Part shown: in pieces, positions 1 to 10,222 of the stretch
Layout of the letters: the number at the start of each line of letters is the position of its first letter
Numbering within the stretch: the first letter of the stretch is position 1
Assembly (NCBI RefSeq): GCF_935825525.1
Contig: NZ_CAKXZT010000116.1
Span: forward strand, 132,354-196,353
Direction: 5' to 3'
DNA: 64,000 nt
Origin: Mesorhizobium escarrei
GTDB taxonomy: Bacteria; Pseudomonadota; Alphaproteobacteria; Rhizobiales; Rhizobiaceae
The notes under the pieces: generated by a model
Told to the model about the DNA's origin: nothing
The model's database searches: none
The model's input: only the letters and a program-made list of their open reading frames with translations
Translations under genes and position numbers: made by a program

Positions 1-418
1 AGCCATGCCCGACTGCAATGCACGCGTGGTCCCTTAAGCTACTCATTTTGAGATTGATTGAGAATGGTCTCGACCGTTCGACGACCAGGGCCGAGACGAT
101 CTGCTCGAAACCCTCGAGCATCGCGACCATCATCACTAGCCAGCTGCCTGTGTCCGCATGGACCCGCACCAACTCAATCTTAAACGGGCTTATTCAACGC
201 TCATCGAATGTTCTCGCCAGCGATAATTGCCCCTAAGGCATCACCCCGGGCAACATCATCTCGAACCAGCGGCTTGACTAATCAACTCGAAAGGCGCGGG
301 TTCTACCCCAATCAGCAGCCGGCAGCGCCATAGGAGGCCTCGCTGCTGTAAGGGACAGTGATGAGCATACTCCATCGCTGCTACGCTGCGGATTGCGGCA
401 GTATAAAATAAAAAACTC
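1..418. other. Left edge, no recognisable gene
   Basis: Nothing here could be assigned. A frame on the minus strand stays open from about 183 down to the window edge and reads like protein (a stretch around LEGFEQIVSALVV), but I do not recognise it and it has no convincing start. It may be a remnant or the end of a gene lying outside the window. The region directly follows the end of the ABC ATPase gene, and I saw no strong terminator hairpin in it. Confidence 0.3.
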
Positions 419-1195
419 CTACTTCGCCTCCAGTAGGGCGCTAAGAAATTGCCGTGTCCGCTCGTTCTGCGGGTTGCCGAAGAGCCGCTCGGGCGGGCCC
501 TGCTCGGCGATCTTGCCGCCATAGAAGAAGCAGACGCGATCTGAGAATTCCTTGGCGAAGCCCATCTGATGCGTGACCATCAGCATGGTCAAATCGTGCT
601 CGGCACCGAGTTTGCGGATCACGTTCAACACCTCACCGACCAGCTCTGGGTCGAGCGCCGATGTCACCTCATCGAACAGCATTACCTTCGGCCGCATAGC
701 AAGGGCTCGGGCAATCGCGACTCGCTGCTTCTGTCCGCCGGAAAGCTGGATCGGGAAGTGTTTTTTTTTGTCACCGAGTCCTACCATATCGAGTAGTTCG
801 GCGGCGCGCGCCTCCGCTTCCTTCTTTGGCAGCCCCAGTACGGAAATCGGCGCCTCCATGCAGTTTTGTATCGCGCTCATGTGGGGAAACAAGTTGAAGT
901 GTTGGAACACCATGCCGATTTTGCCGCGAACGCGTCTGAGATGCTGATCACTCGCCAGCACCATCCGGCCATTTTTCTGCATGTGCGTGAGTGGCTCGCC
1001 GTCGACCCAGATACACCCCTCGTTAATGCGCTCCAACGTCATCAGCATACGCAGCACCGTGGTCTTGCCCGACCCCGAGGGGCCTATGATTGTCACTTTC
1101 TCATTGCGCGCGACGTCGAAATTAAGGTTGTCCAGCACGGTCAGCGCGTCATAGCGCTTGGTGACATTTTCGAAGCGGACCATGGTTTCCTTCAT
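419..1195 (-). CDS. ehuA: Ectoine/hydroxyectoine-type ABC transporter ATP-binding protein EhuA
   Basis: This is the ATPase of a polar amino acid-type (PAAT) importer and would power uptake through the two permeases encoded upstream. The 258-residue protein has a complete set of motifs: Walker [10 protein letters not shown] (38-46), signature LSGGQKQR (151-158) and Walker B VMLFDE (171-176), followed by EVTSALD where DEPTSALD is more usual. Its length fits the GlnQ/HisP/EhuA family. It is the last gene of a four-gene minus-strand set, and 103 bases separate it from the permease before it, a wider gap than inside the rest of the operon. A GGAAAGAGAA stretch precedes the chosen start; a second ATG lies four codons inside. 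The ectoine assignment rests on the receptor gene of the same operon and on the doe-like genes 10 kb away. Another compatible solute or amino acid remains possible. Confidence 0.8.
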   Translation of the reverse strand: MKETMVRFENVTKRYDALTVLDNLNFDVARNEKVTIIGPSGSGKTTVLRMLMTLERINEGCIWVDGEPLTHMQKNGRMVLASDQHLRRVRGKIGMVFQHFNLFPHMSAIQNCMEAPISVLGLPKKEAEARAAELLDMVGLGDKKKHFPIQLSGGQKQRVAIARALAMRPKVMLFDEVTSALDPELVGEVLNVIRKLGAEHDLTMLMVTHQMGFAKEFSDRVCFFYGGKIAEQGPPERLFGNPQNERTRQFLSALLEAK

Positions 1196-1298
1196 GAAGT
1201 TCTCTTTCCAGCGGCGTCAATATTGTCCACCACAGTCATTGCACCATAGCGTTTTGCGCCACTCAGCAGGCAGGAGATGCGTTCGTTCATGATAACTC

Positions 1299-1967
1299 CT
1301 ACTCCATATAGTAGCGGCGCTGGAGCCACGAGCTCACCGATTGTACGATCGCGGAAGCGGTCAGGCTGAACACGAGAAAAAAGATGCCTGTCATGATAAT
1401 CGGCTCGGTATATCGATAGTTGTTCGCGCCGAAATTCTTCGCCTGTTGCAGCATCTCCAAAATTGCAATAGCTGCGAGGATTGGCGTCTCCTTGAACATA
1501 CCAATGAAGTAGTTGCCCAAGGCGGGAACTATAGGAGGGATTGCCTGCGGCAGAATGATTGCCCGCCAAGTCCTACTCCGCGACAGGTTGAGCGCTGTGC
1601 AGGCCTCCCACTGGCCTTCTTCCACGGCCAGGATACCGGCACGATACACCTCTGAGCAATAGGCTGCGTAGTGAATGCCCAGCATACCGATGCCCGCGGT
1701 CCAAGCAGGGATGATAATGCCATATTGCGGTCCGACGAAATAGACGAAGAACACCTGGAGCAGCAGAGGCGTGGAGCGGATAACCTCCACGATTTCCGTC
1801 ATGACCGTGGACACGTAGCGGTTCGGCGACTGGCGGATGAGCGCGAAGACCAGCCCCAGCACCAGTGCGATCATAAAGCTGAGCAGCGTGGCTTGAACGG
1901 TGACGATCGCCCCGCGGTAGAGATACGGTAAAGCCTCCCAGACATAGGACCAGTCCCAGATGCTCAT
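1299..1967 (-). CDS. ehuD: Ectoine/hydroxyectoine-type ABC transporter permease EhuD
   Basis: This is an inner-membrane permease of the HisM/GlnP type, 222 residues with about five hydrophobic segments. The conserved cytoplasmic EAA loop that contacts the ATPase is visible near residue 150 (ALNLSRSRTWRAIILPQA). Its ATG overlaps the stop of the upstream permease gene by four bases (ATGA), which implies translational coupling and a permease heterodimer. PAAT importers for ectoine use two different permeases of this size, EhuC and EhuD, as here. The gene shows no internal damage. Substrate identity is inferred from the operon and not from this protein. Confidence 0.78.
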   Translation of the reverse strand: MSIWDWSYVWEALPYLYRGAIVTVQATLLSFMIALVLGLVFALIRQSPNRYVSTVMTEIVEVIRSTPLLLQVFFVYFVGPQYGIIIPAWTAGIGMLGIHYAAYCSEVYRAGILAVEEGQWEACTALNLSRSRTWRAIILPQAIPPIVPALGNYFIGMFKETPILAAIAILEMLQQAKNFGANNYRYTEPIIMTGIFFLVFSLTASAIVQSVSSWLQRRYYME

Positions 1968-2635
1968 GCCAGTGACTCCCGGACGAAGCCACTTGAAACG
2001 CGGCGCTCCAGCCAGCGCCCGAAGGGCGTGATCAGGGCGCGCGCGATGGCGTAGTAGCCAAACAGCGCTAACACAAAGTACAGCAGGTAGTTGCCGGTGA
2101 GGTCGGCTGCCAGCTTAGACGCGGTGGTGAACTCGGTGATGGTGATGAAGAACACGAGGGAGGTCGTCTTCAACAGTTCAATGATCAAGTTCACCCAGGG
2201 CGGCAGCATGGTCCGGATCGCCTGCGGCAACATAATGCGGCGCATCATTGTGAGCCGTGGGAAGTTGAGCGCGATGCTCGCTTCATACTGGCTGCGGTCG
2301 ACGGCTTGAATGGCCGCACGCACCAGCTCGGCACCATACCCTGAGAAGTTCATGCCGATGCCGAAGATCGCGACGGCCCAAGCCGATAAGGAGACGCCGA
2401 AGATCGGAAGTACAAAGAACCACAAATAGAGCTGCACCAGCAGCGAAGTCCCGCGGAAGAACTCTATGTAGGCAACGGCCAACCAGCGCAGCGGCCGACG
2501 GGGTGAGACCCGGATGACGCCGACGATCAGCCCGAGTACGATCGCCACCAGAGATGCGCCGACCGTCACGACGAGGGTTGTCAGGAGGCCGTTAGCAAGC
2601 GCTGACACGCTGAAGCCGAGCGCGAAGTCGTTCAT
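1964..2635 (-). CDS. ehuC: Ectoine/hydroxyectoine-type ABC transporter permease EhuC
   Basis: This second inner-membrane permease of the importer has 223 residues with several hydrophobic segments and the EAA loop near residue 140 (ALNFPRLTMMRRIMLPQAI). It lies between the receptor gene and ehuD. The gap to the receptor gene is about 70 bases and it overlaps ehuD by four bases, so all four genes probably form one transcript. The gene order receptor, permease, permease, ATPase differs from the Sinorhizobium meliloti ehuABCD order, where the ATPase gene comes first. The call is secure as a PAAT permease and less so as ectoine-specific. Confidence 0.78.
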   Translation of the reverse strand: MNDFALGFSVSALANGLLTTLVVTVGASLVAIVLGLIVGVIRVSPRRPLRWLAVAYIEFFRGTSLLVQLYLWFFVLPIFGVSLSAWAVAIFGIGMNFSGYGAELVRAAIQAVDRSQYEASIALNFPRLTMMRRIMLPQAIRTMLPPWVNLIIELLKTTSLVFFITITEFTTASKLAADLTGNYLLYFVLALFGYYAIARALITPFGRWLERRVSSGFVRESLA

Positions 2636-2704
2636 GTTCTTGCCCTGTTAGCTACTCCCCAGATTGCAGGGGAGGGTCTGGATATCAAACGGCTGGCGCC
2701 GGTT

Positions 2705-3583
2705 TTACCCCTTGCACAAATCGGCGGTCTTGCTCCCGTCCGGCAGCAACAACTTATCGTATTCGTACTTGCTGACCGACTTCATCATCTCGTCGGAGCC
2801 AATATAGCCTTTTAGCAACGCGTTGAACGCGTCGACTGAGGCTTGGTCGTTGAGCGGAAAGGCGAAGGCAGCATTGCCCGGCTTGACGGACACTGTGAAC
2901 GGCTGGGCCAGCTCAATTCCCTCTTGATTGCCGATAGCGGCCCTCAAACCCACAGGTTCGCCGGCACCAGCGGCGGCGCGACCAGCCTTCAGCGCCTGAA
3001 CAATTTCCGCATTGCCGGCGACTTGCATGATCTTGTCGTCAGAGATCCCCACCTGGTGCGCGATCTGAACCGCCTGGTAGCCAGAGCCAGTTACCAAAGT
3101 CAGGCCCTTGTCGCGAATATCTTCGAAGGAATGTAGCCCTTCCGGGTTGCCCTTCGGCACCGCCAGCGCTGCTGGGATAGTGGCAATCGGTTCACTAAAC
3201 ACGACGTTACGACAGCGTTCCGGCAGGACGTACATTCCGTCGGTAATGACGTCGAATCGTCCGGCCTGGAGGCCGGGGATAAGCGAGCCCCATTCGGTAA
3301 CGACCGGCTCAATCTTGGTCGCTCCCAATTTCTTCAGAACTTCCTTCGCTATCGTAACGGCCACGCCGAGCGGCTCGTTATTGCCGCCAGAATAGGCCCA
3401 AGGAGCATCATTGGAGAAGCCAATCCGGATTGGCTCTCCGTTCTTGATCTTGTCAAGTAGGGACTCAGCTGAGACTGGCCCAGCCGCAGTTGCAAGCAAC
3501 GCCATGCCCAGAGCAGCCATTCCGCCCACAAATACACGCCTGAAACGAGCGCCCCTTTCTCCCGAGTATTGGAACTTTACCAT
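2705..3583 (-). CDS. ehuB: Ectoine/hydroxyectoine-binding periplasmic protein EhuB
   Basis: This periplasmic solute receptor has 292 residues, starting at the ATG preceded by AAGGAAG (an upstream in-frame ATG 36 bases earlier lacks a ribosome site). Residues 1-39 form a signal peptide ending GPVSA. The body matches the SBP family 3 fold. The segment LIPGLQAGRFDVITDGMYV followed by PERC is very close to the same region of S. meliloti EhuB, whose structure with ectoine is known. The protein keeps the C-terminal LC near its end, as EhuB does. It opens the operon, as expected for the most abundant component. Identity to EhuB is judged from memory of that protein. A related compatible solute cannot be excluded. 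Confidence 0.75.
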   Translation of the reverse strand: MVKFQYSGERGARFRRVFVGGMAALGMALLATAAGPVSAESLLDKIKNGEPIRIGFSNDAPWAYSGGNNEPLGVAVTIAKEVLKKLGATKIEPVVTEWGSLIPGLQAGRFDVITDGMYVLPERCRNVVFSEPIATIPAALAVPKGNPEGLHSFEDIRDKGLTLVTGSGYQAVQIAHQVGISDDKIMQVAGNAEIVQALKAGRAAAGAGEPVGLRAAIGNQEGIELAQPFTVSVKPGNAAFAFPLNDQASVDAFNALLKGYIGSDEMMKSVSKYEYDKLLLPDGSKTADLCKG

Positions 3584-4757
3584 TGATGCTTCCTTGTTGT
3601 TCTGCCGTAGATGCCCCATGCATTCTGAAACCGTGCATTAACGTAGCCCACAGCGGGCTCCCCCATTCGGTGTGGACAGGAACCGCTTCTCGATAGCCAC
3701 AGACTTGCCGTCCAAATCTGGTACCCGGTTGCGAGTGCCCACTCTCGCAAATATAACAGCAACGACGCCCTGCTTTTCGTCCGATTTGGCGTCACCAGCG
3801 CAGGAAACCGGCGTGTTCCAGCTTTTCTGCGTGAGGTGCAATGATCCGGAAGCTGGAGTTGTCGGAACGCTGGCAGTCAAAATCAAATGCATCTTTGGAG
3901 CGACGGCTTTCGGCTGGCGCGCCTACTGCGCTAACACTTGGGAGGCGCGCTGGGATATCCGCAGTAAGACGGATCGCATCGAATCTGATCCCTAACGAGC
4001 GCTTTTCTGGACTGCGACTGGCGCGTTTTTGCCAGAATCGCGAGAGATTTGGCCTAGGTGCCGACTGGGTTTGAGGTTGGGTGAAAACCAATGATGCTCG
4101 TGAGCATGTTGTGAGTGCGATCGCGCCAACAAGAGCTGCCGGTCGGCAACGCTACGCAAGGGGTGATCGTCGCCAAACATTGGTGCCCTCGAGTGATGCA
4201 GGGCAAGTGGCAGATCAATGATGAAAATTATCTTCGTCTCCGGGCACCTCCAAGCTATCGAAGAGCCGATGTAACCGGTTCGTTGTGAGCCCAGCCGTGC
4301 CGGCGGATGAACCGCTTTGTCGAGCGAAGCGAAAACATGACCCCTGTTGGCATTTCAGGTTGTTCACCTCTCAATACAAACGCATAAGACGTAAGCGGAC
4401 CTTTGCTTTTTGCGCCATCAAATAGGATGAGCGCTCTTTGCTCCATTGACTGTTGACTCTCCGTTGCGTGTTGGCCTTGGCGAGGTAAATCCGCATCAGC
4501 TTTCTTAGCCCTACCTGTGACCTTGCGCTGAACGTATCATTGTCAACGTGTTTGCGGTGTGAAGATTCTGCAAAGTGAGTTAAAATGCCTGGTCGGGATT
4601 ACGTCCTTTGCTTAACCGCTCCGCAGAAGCCACTCGCGAGCTTATCGCCACGCGCCAGCTCCGCTGCTGGTGCGCGGAGGTGAGGGCTGGCTGATTGTCC
4701 CAAGGAAACGGTGTGATTCACCAACTTATCATGTTGACGGCAGGCTCAAGTATCTCC
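3584..4757. other. 1.2 kb without a recognisable gene upstream of ehuB
   Basis: Short frames occur on both strands, but none resembles a family I know and none has a good ribosome site. The part just upstream of 3583 must contain the ehuB promoter and leader; I could not pick out a -35/-10 pair with confidence. The remainder looks like non-coding debris between the transporter and the truncated PrpD copy. Confidence 0.4.
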
Positions 4758-5525
4758 TCAGTCTGACCAAGGCAGGTGATGCAGCGTTGACAACGTAGGC
4801 TGTTTATCGAGGTGGTTGATGAAGTCGCCGGTCAACCCGAGTTGCTTATCGGACAAGGGGATCACGGACATCTCCGCACAAGCTTTTGGTTTCTGCACAC
4901 CATCGGCGAGCGAAGCCGGCTTTTCCGGGTGTCCGAATGCTTTGTCGACACGAATGAAATGTTCCGCTCCGCCTTTTAGCTTAACTCTGACCGTCACAGG
5001 CGAATTAGATAGAGGCCGTGCGTGCGTTCGATCTCTGGATCAACTTCGATTTTAGTGACCGCCATGATCCGGCGCACGGCCCGATCCCCAAGCGCATCGG
5101 GAAGGAAATCGCGAATGACCACCTGGCCGCGCTGGGCCACGACAGCTGTGGCGTAAGGCAGGCTAGAACGCGCTACGACCGGATCCTTCGGATCCCATTT
5201 TTGATCGCGCGGCTGGACCACAAAATCCTCAGCCAGACGATTCAATCCCAGCTCGATTGAGACAATATCCTCGCCAGCGAATTTGTACCTCTGCCGCAAT
5301 TGAAGGAGTCCGTCGATCGCAGGATGTACGCATTTACAGACTGGCCACGGCTTGAAGCTAATCGAAGCGTTCACATACTCGTTACCGAGTTTGTCCATGA
5401 GCAAATCAAGATCGTAGGCGGGTTCGAAGGCCTTGTAAAAGCCATACCTCCCCAAGAACGGTTCCCGCGGTCCGTTGAAGCCCACCATTGCTGATAGCGC
5501 TGACTCCAGTCCAGCACGTGCAGGC
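4758..5525 (-). pseudogene. Truncated and frameshifted MmgE/PrpD family gene (copy of the gene at 34992-36395)
   Basis: This minus-strand remnant matches residues from about 216 onward of the intact MmgE/PrpD protein encoded at 34992-36395. Homology begins abruptly at ARAGLESALSAMVGFNG, and the N-terminal part is absent. Over the first roughly 170 shared residues I counted 13 differences. Near 5006-5009 one base is missing relative to the intact copy (gaattagatag versus gaattggaatag), which shifts the frame inside the sequence following RTHGLY. The second frame continues with KGGAEHFIRVDKAFGHPEK and then diverges at the very end. The two copies lie in opposite orientation about 30 kb apart, so they form a long inverted repeat. 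The gene is non-functional as it stands. Confidence 0.9.
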
Positions 5526-6577
5526 GGCGGGGCAGAAATAAGCATCGCCTTGTGATCCTAGGTGAGGTCGGCTCTGCTGAAGTGCGGTGACGTTTTGAAG
5601 ACCGGATGTTGCGGCTCCCACGACTCCGAAAAGGTGGTCACGATCGCCTGAAAGCTGCGCACGAGCGGCTGAAATCGCTGCTCATGATTCCGTGAAAGCC
5701 CGATGCGGTGCTAGTCCGTGCTCACGATCGCCTTGGGCCTCGGTCGTCTCGCCACCAATGTTCTCGACGCGGAGCAGGATTTTCAAACCGTCCGCACGCC
5801 CGCCGATGAGCACGAGCAGTGAGATCGAGGTCGTCATGCGGTCGAACCTGACGCGAACAATTTGCCGTCGAGGTCCGGCCTACGATCGGCTCGTCGGCCA
5901 GCGAGCGCGGAGAGTAGGCCAACTCAAATTCCAATGACTCCCGCGAGGGCACCCGGATCCTAGCTAAGCTAGGCGCCGCTGACCAAGCATCTGCAATAAG
6001 TTCTTCAGATAACTTCACAGAATCTTTGCGAGGTCAGATCGCTCAGAATGGTAGCAGCCCCTAGGCTGAGGTGTGCACAAATTCAACAAGTCGATGCCTG
6101 TTTACTCTCAGGCCGTCGCCCAGGGCACTACGGAGGTGAACGCCGATGGCAAAAGAGCGCTCATGCGTAAAGCCGGCCAAGCCCTTGATCCAATTGCCCT
6201 GTCGGCCGACCCAGCCCTGTACGGCGTGGCCCAGTCGTCATCGAAGTCACTTTCCGGAGTCAAGCGCCGACAGAGCGAGATTACTTGAACTTGTCAGGTC
6301 CTCATGGCGGCCACGAAAAACGGTCACGGTGATCGCGCGACGCCGGATCGAAGTGAAACGCTTCCGGTTTGGCGTGCGGCAGCTTGAATAGCTGCACGAG
6401 GGATCGCCCTGTATACCCGCTTCGAGGAAGCACTTTCAGTCGGAGTTCCCACGTTGGTAGCTATCTCCAAGAGTTCTTCGAAATCAGTAGGGACAAGGAA
6501 TCAGGTCCTGTCGGCACTCGCCAAAGGCGCACAGATTGAGGCTGAGCTTGCCTTCGCCAAAGCTCCAGGCATCCGAG
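5526..6577. other. 1 kb of degenerate sequence
   Basis: No intact gene is present. On the minus strand near 5760-5850 a short frame reads like old coding sequence (MTTSISLLVLIGGRADG then LKILLRVENIGGETTEAQGD), but it is interrupted on both sides and I do not recognise the family. On the plus strand around 6100-6480 there are short frames leading up to the ABC ATPase remnant. They may be residues of the same lost operon. Confidence 0.3.
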
Positions 6578-6778
6578 GATCGCACTGGATCTGGATCCTG
6601 AGTTGGTAGGGGAAGTTCTCAAGCCTATGCGCATCCTTGCGGATGAGGGGAGGGCAATGCTCGTTGTAACGGAGGAAAATGGCATTCGCGCGGGAGGTGT
6701 CCGTTAGCACGATTTTTTCTACGGCGGCACAGTTGAGGCGGAAGGTACGCCCGCCCAAGTGTTCGTCGACATCAGTAC
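6578..6778 (+). pseudogene. Remnant of an amino-acid ABC transporter ATPase (C-terminal part)
   Basis: One plus-strand frame reads [20 protein letters not shown] followed by EGRAMLVVTEENG, then a stop. The neighbouring frame continues FFYGGTVEAEGTPAQVF. Together these are the post-Walker-B region, H-loop and C-terminus of a GlnQ/HisP-type ATPase, with the expected histidine of the THEM switch lost and a frameshift before the final segment. Everything N-terminal of Walker B is missing or unrecognisable. It lies 130 bases upstream of an intact FAD oxidoreductase gene and probably belonged to the same former uptake-and-oxidation operon. A related fragment is found at 10376-10460. Confidence 0.75.
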
Positions 6779-6908
6779 GGTGCCCCGCTTTTTTAACGGC
6801 TTGCAAATAGGTGCTGCCTTTGGGCCGAGCAAGTGACCAACCGTCAAGAGCTCGTTGCCGTGCTGCCAGGGCAGCGGAATTTGAAGATGAGAGGGTGGAG
6901 CGGAAAGA

Positions 6909-8189
6909 ATGCTGAACGATCGACGGTCGCATGGGCTTTGGGCGCGGACAGCTCCGCCGCCGCCTGCAACGGAAAAGCTGGGAGGCGACCTCGTCGCGGA
7001 TGTGGCGATCGTCGGCGCCGGTTATACCGGGTTGTCCACTGCGCTGCACCTTGCCGAGCGGGGCCTGGACGCTGTCGTGATCGAGGCAGCCGAGATTGGT
7101 TTTGGCGCCGCCGGGCGAAGTACCGGGTTGGTGAATGCGGGCCTCTGGGTGATGCCCTCGGCGCTCAAGGAGACGCTCGGTCCGCTCTATGGCGATCGTT
7201 TGCTTAATTTGCTGCGCGATTCCCCACGCACCGTCTTCGAGATCGTCGACAAGCACAACTTGCAGTGCGAGCTGAAGCGGGCCGGCACGATCCATTGTGG
7301 AGCCGATAAGAAGGGCGTTGCCGAGATCGCGGAGCGAGCTCGGCAGTGGCAGGCGCTCGGCGCCCCGGTGCACATCCTCGACCCCGCAGAGACGCGTGCC
7401 AAGACAGGCACCTCGGCATTCCCCGGAGGCCTTCTCGACCTGCGTGCCGGGACGATCCAGCCGCTCGCCTATGTGCGCGGCCTCGCTGGTGCGGCGATTG
7501 CCGCCGGCGCGACCGTCTTTACGGCGAGCCCGGTCGAGCACATCGCGCGCGAGGGCCGCCTCTGGCGGCTCGCCACGCAAGGTGGAACCGTCCGGGCCAC
7601 GTGGGCGGTTCTTGCGACCGACACCTACACGGCGCGCATGCTTCCCGAGCTGCGCGGTGAGCAAGTGGTGCTGCCCGTGTTCCATGTCGCGACTGCGCCG
7701 CTGAGCGACAGCATTCGCCGCACGATCCTTCCTGAAGGGCACGGCGCGTGGGACACCCGCACCGTGCTGACCGCCTTTCGCACAGACGATGCTGGCCGCC
7801 TCATCGTCGGCAGCGTCGGCGCGCTCCGCGGCACCGGAACCTTGATCCATCGCAACTGGGCGCGGCGGTGTATCCGGGCGCTCTTCCCGCAGATCGGGGA
7901 GGTCAAGCTGGAGCATGAGTGGTACGGTCGGATCGGCATGACGAACGACCATCTGCCTCGCCTTCACGCCCCAGCGGAAAACATGATCGCGCTGACGGGC
8001 TTCAACGGACGAGGCATCGCGCCGGGCACTGTGTTCGGCCGCGAGCTCGCCCGCCATATCAGCGGCGAGCTGCGGCTCGATGGGATGTTCCTGCCCGTGT
8101 CCCCGGCGCAGAACGCCCCCTTTCGGGCCATCAGAGAGGGCTACTATGAGCTCGGTGCGCAGATTGCGCATCTGCCGCCGGCACGCTGA
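6909..8189 (+). CDS. FAD-dependent oxidoreductase (DAO family)
   Basis: This intact 426-residue flavoprotein probably oxidises a secondary or primary amine or amino acid in the cytoplasm. A dinucleotide-binding motif VGAGYTG lies at residues 35-41, followed by LSTALHLAERGLDAVVIEA, the usual beta-alpha-beta fold, and the C-terminal half contains LTGFNGRGIAPG, the second FAD-contact segment of this family. Length and layout resemble gamma-glutamylputrescine oxidase (PuuB) and related amine oxidases; the substrate cannot be read from sequence. GGAGCGGAAAGA precedes the ATG. The gene is GC-rich and undamaged, while transporter remnants lie upstream and a broken IS481 directly abuts its stop codon. 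It may still be expressed, but the context suggests an orphan left from a lost operon. Confidence 0.8.
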   Translation: MLNDRRSHGLWARTAPPPPATEKLGGDLVADVAIVGAGYTGLSTALHLAERGLDAVVIEAAEIGFGAAGRSTGLVNAGLWVMPSALKETLGPLYGDRLLNLLRDSPRTVFEIVDKHNLQCELKRAGTIHCGADKKGVAEIAERARQWQALGAPVHILDPAETRAKTGTSAFPGGLLDLRAGTIQPLAYVRGLAGAAIAAGATVFTASPVEHIAREGRLWRLATQGGTVRATWAVLATDTYTARMLPELRGEQVVLPVFHVATAPLSDSIRRTILPEGHGAWDTRTVLTAFRTDDAGRLIVGSVGALRGTGTLIHRNWARRCIRALFPQIGEVKLEHEWYGRIGMTNDHLPRLHAPAENMIALTGFNGRGIAPGTVFGRELARHISGELRLDGMFLPVSPAQNAPFRAIREGYYELGAQIAHLPPAR

Positions 8190-8194
8190 TCTGT

Positions 8195-9123
8195 GGAACC
8201 TCGCAGGTTGTCCTCGGGCGGGCCGAGTGGGCTGATGGGTGCTTTTGAGCCGACACTGCCATGTGGTCTATGCCACTATAGCGGTGAAGCCATCGTGGCA
8301 CTTCGGCGTTGCGCTCGTCTGAGGGTTGTAGGCGTAGGCCCATTCGTGCAAGCTTGTCTGAATGTAGCGCTCAGCTTTCCAGTTGGTCCTGGGAGTGTGG
8401 GGCTTGGTGAGATCTGAGGCAGACCAAGACTTTTGCAGGCTGCCCGGAAAGTCTTTGACCGGTAGGAGGAGCCGTTATCGGTCCTCACGCGCTCGATACG
8501 GATTCCCATCTTGGCGAATAGGCAACGGCGGCCTTGAGGAAGGCGACAGCGCTCGCCTTGCGCTCATCGGGCATGACATGTACGAAACCGACACGCGAAG
8601 CATCGTCGATGCAGACATGGACGAACTGCCAGCCGATGCCGAGGTGGCGGTTAACCGCCAGTTTGCCGTCCAGTAGCGGTGTCCCACCGAGCCGATCCGG
8701 CCGAGCTTCTTGATGTCGAGATGCATGAGTTCGCCCGGATGCTCCCGGTCATAGCGGCGCACGGGCTCCAGCTCCAAGGCGCTCAGCCTTGTTCAAGCCC
8801 AACGGGCGCAGAACACGGCTGACAGTCGCTGGCGAGAAGCCGGCCTCGGCGGCGATCTGTTTGCCCGTCCCGCGCTGACGGCGCAACAACCGTTCGATCG
8901 TCTCGATAACCGCCGCAGGCGTCGGTCGGCTCAGCCGATGCGGGCGGGAGGAGCGAGCTCGCAATCTCGCCGATCCTTCGTATCGGTCGACCCACTTGCG
9001 GACCGTCCGCGGGCAGACGCCTGCGACTTCGGCGACCGCCTCCGGCGTTTGCCCGCTCTCGACCTGCCTTACAATTCGCTCTCGACTGCGCGTTGTCAGC
9101 CCGGCATTCTTATGAACGTTCAT
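8195..9123 (-). pseudogene. IS481-family transposase, multiply frameshifted
   Basis: The N-terminal reading frame (from 9123) carries the helix-turn-helix part (TPEAVAEVAGVCPRTVRKW) and ends near 8750. A second frame supplies PGELMHLDIKKLGR with the first catalytic Asp. A third supplies RIERVRTDNGSSYRSKTF with the second Asp. Another contains KAERYIQTSLHEWAYA with the catalytic Glu. All three DDE residues survive, but at least three frame changes separate them, so no active transposase can be made. Sequence similarity to the rhizobial IS481 group is otherwise high, which points to recent inactivation. Confidence 0.85.
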
Positions 9124-9200
9124 CCGGTCCTCCGAGAATCACTGAAGCTTCGACAAGCTCAGCTTTTCCGGTCCGGACCGGATGAACAACCTGCTGAAAG
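8195..9200 (-). mobile_element. Degenerate IS481-family insertion sequence
   Basis: The element spans a broken minus-strand transposase. A short inverted pair, GCAGGTTGT at 8203-8211 and its complement ACAACCTGC at 9186-9194, lies where the ends should be. The inner end overlaps the transposase C-terminus, which is common in this family. The left end sits just behind the stop codon of the flavoprotein gene. I could not identify a target-site duplication, so the boundaries are approximate. Confidence 0.55.
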
Positions 9201-9237
9201 CTCACAGCTAGGTAAACGGTGGTCATTGTAACTCCCG

Positions 9238-9363
9238 TCGCCCCGATCCTGCTCCATCGCCGAAGATAGCCAGGACGGCGTTCGAGGTGGACTCGCTGCC
9301 ATGGTCGCTGACGATCAGCGTCGGCCAAGCGGCGAGCCGATCCAGCTTGCGAGCAACCAGTCA
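9238..9363 (-). pseudogene. Fragment of an IS3-family OrfB integrase
   Basis: The minus strand encodes LVARKLDRLAAWPTLIVSD followed by HGSESTSNAVLAI, which matches the region around the second catalytic Asp of IS3/IS407-type integrases (usual form VSDNGTEFTSNAIL). The fragment is about 40 residues long with stops or divergence on both sides. No matching OrfA is adjacent, though an IS3-type OrfA remnant lies at 10455-10791 on the same strand and could be the other end of the same disrupted element. Confidence 0.6.
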
Positions 9364-10183
9364 ACTGCACCCAAACGTCAGTCCCATTCTAGTGATCAGC
9401 CTGCCCGCGCCCCCCGATCGCCGTAAAAGTTGCTGCGTGCGAAAATCTTGGCCGCTCTGCCAGCATCCCCGCCTCAAGTTCGGTGGGCGAGAAGACGGCT
9501 TTCCTGCCGGGATCGTTGCTATCAGCTTATTCGGCCTTCCCATTTAGCGTGACGGAAGCTGCGCGCCAGCGTATCACCGCTTTTATGCAAATCTCGTCCC
9601 GCGACGCCGATCTCCTGCGTAGACAGGGGATGATTCGGGTAATTCGGCCCCTTTAGACGCGCTACAGTCCACCAAGGCAACCTGAGCGGTCCGATCCACC
9701 TTATAAGCCGGCCTGATGCGGGCGATTCAGAACATTCCAACTCCGCCTCCTCCCAAGGCGCACCGGCCCGGCAGCGAGCTCAGTCTCCTGCCGGGCCCTT
9801 CTAAGTGTCTGCGCCCCGTCAGCCAGCGTCGGGAGGTCTCACTTAGCCTTAGATATGTCGGCAACGTTCCCTTCCTCAGGGCTCTGCGCTGGTGTCTCTC
9901 GGCATCCACCTGTTTGTCCAGACCGGCACTTACGGCTTCGTACCATAAAAGTCCTCCTAAATGTTCGCGGTTATCGTTTGCAACGAGAACGGCCGTGAAA
10001 CGGTATTAGACTCCACTTAGCTTATGACCGCAAAAAAGACGCCCCCGCCGATGTGCTGCAAAGAACAATCACAATGGTAGCTAACATGATGCTCACCCGC
10101 CCTTCATTTTTATGGCCTTGGTTTGTGCTGGTGCTGGCCTAGCTGCCGTCACTGGTCCGCAGGGGCTAGATCAAACGGAAAAC
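9364..10183. other. Non-coding debris between insertion-sequence fragments
   Basis: No gene could be supported. A block at about 9721-9826 is repeated near 60481-60591 (listed separately). The remaining short frames on both strands show no family resemblance that I can name. Confidence 0.3.
9721..9826 (+). repeat. Dispersed repeat, copy 1
   Basis: The core CAAGGCGCACCGGC and GAGCTCAGTCTCCTGCCGGG, followed by AGTGTCT and further shared bases, reappears in the same order and orientation at about 60481-60591. This copy has an extra CCGGCAGC inside. It is probably the end or the untranslated part of an insertion sequence that has otherwise been lost. I could not assign a family. Confidence 0.6.
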
Positions 10184-10222
10184 CGCGGATCACTTTTGAC
10201 AGGCGGTTTTCGGCCTTTATGG

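Noticed and set aside
6501..8171. Long minus-strand open frame of 556 codons opposite the FAD oxidoreductase
   Set aside because: The plus-strand frame has a clear FAD-binding motif and a ribosome site. The minus frame is low-complexity and matches nothing, so it is a shadow.
8296..8316. TGGCAC followed by TTGC, a possible sigma-54 promoter
   Set aside because: The spacing is seven bases rather than five, and it lies inside the IS481 transposase remnant.
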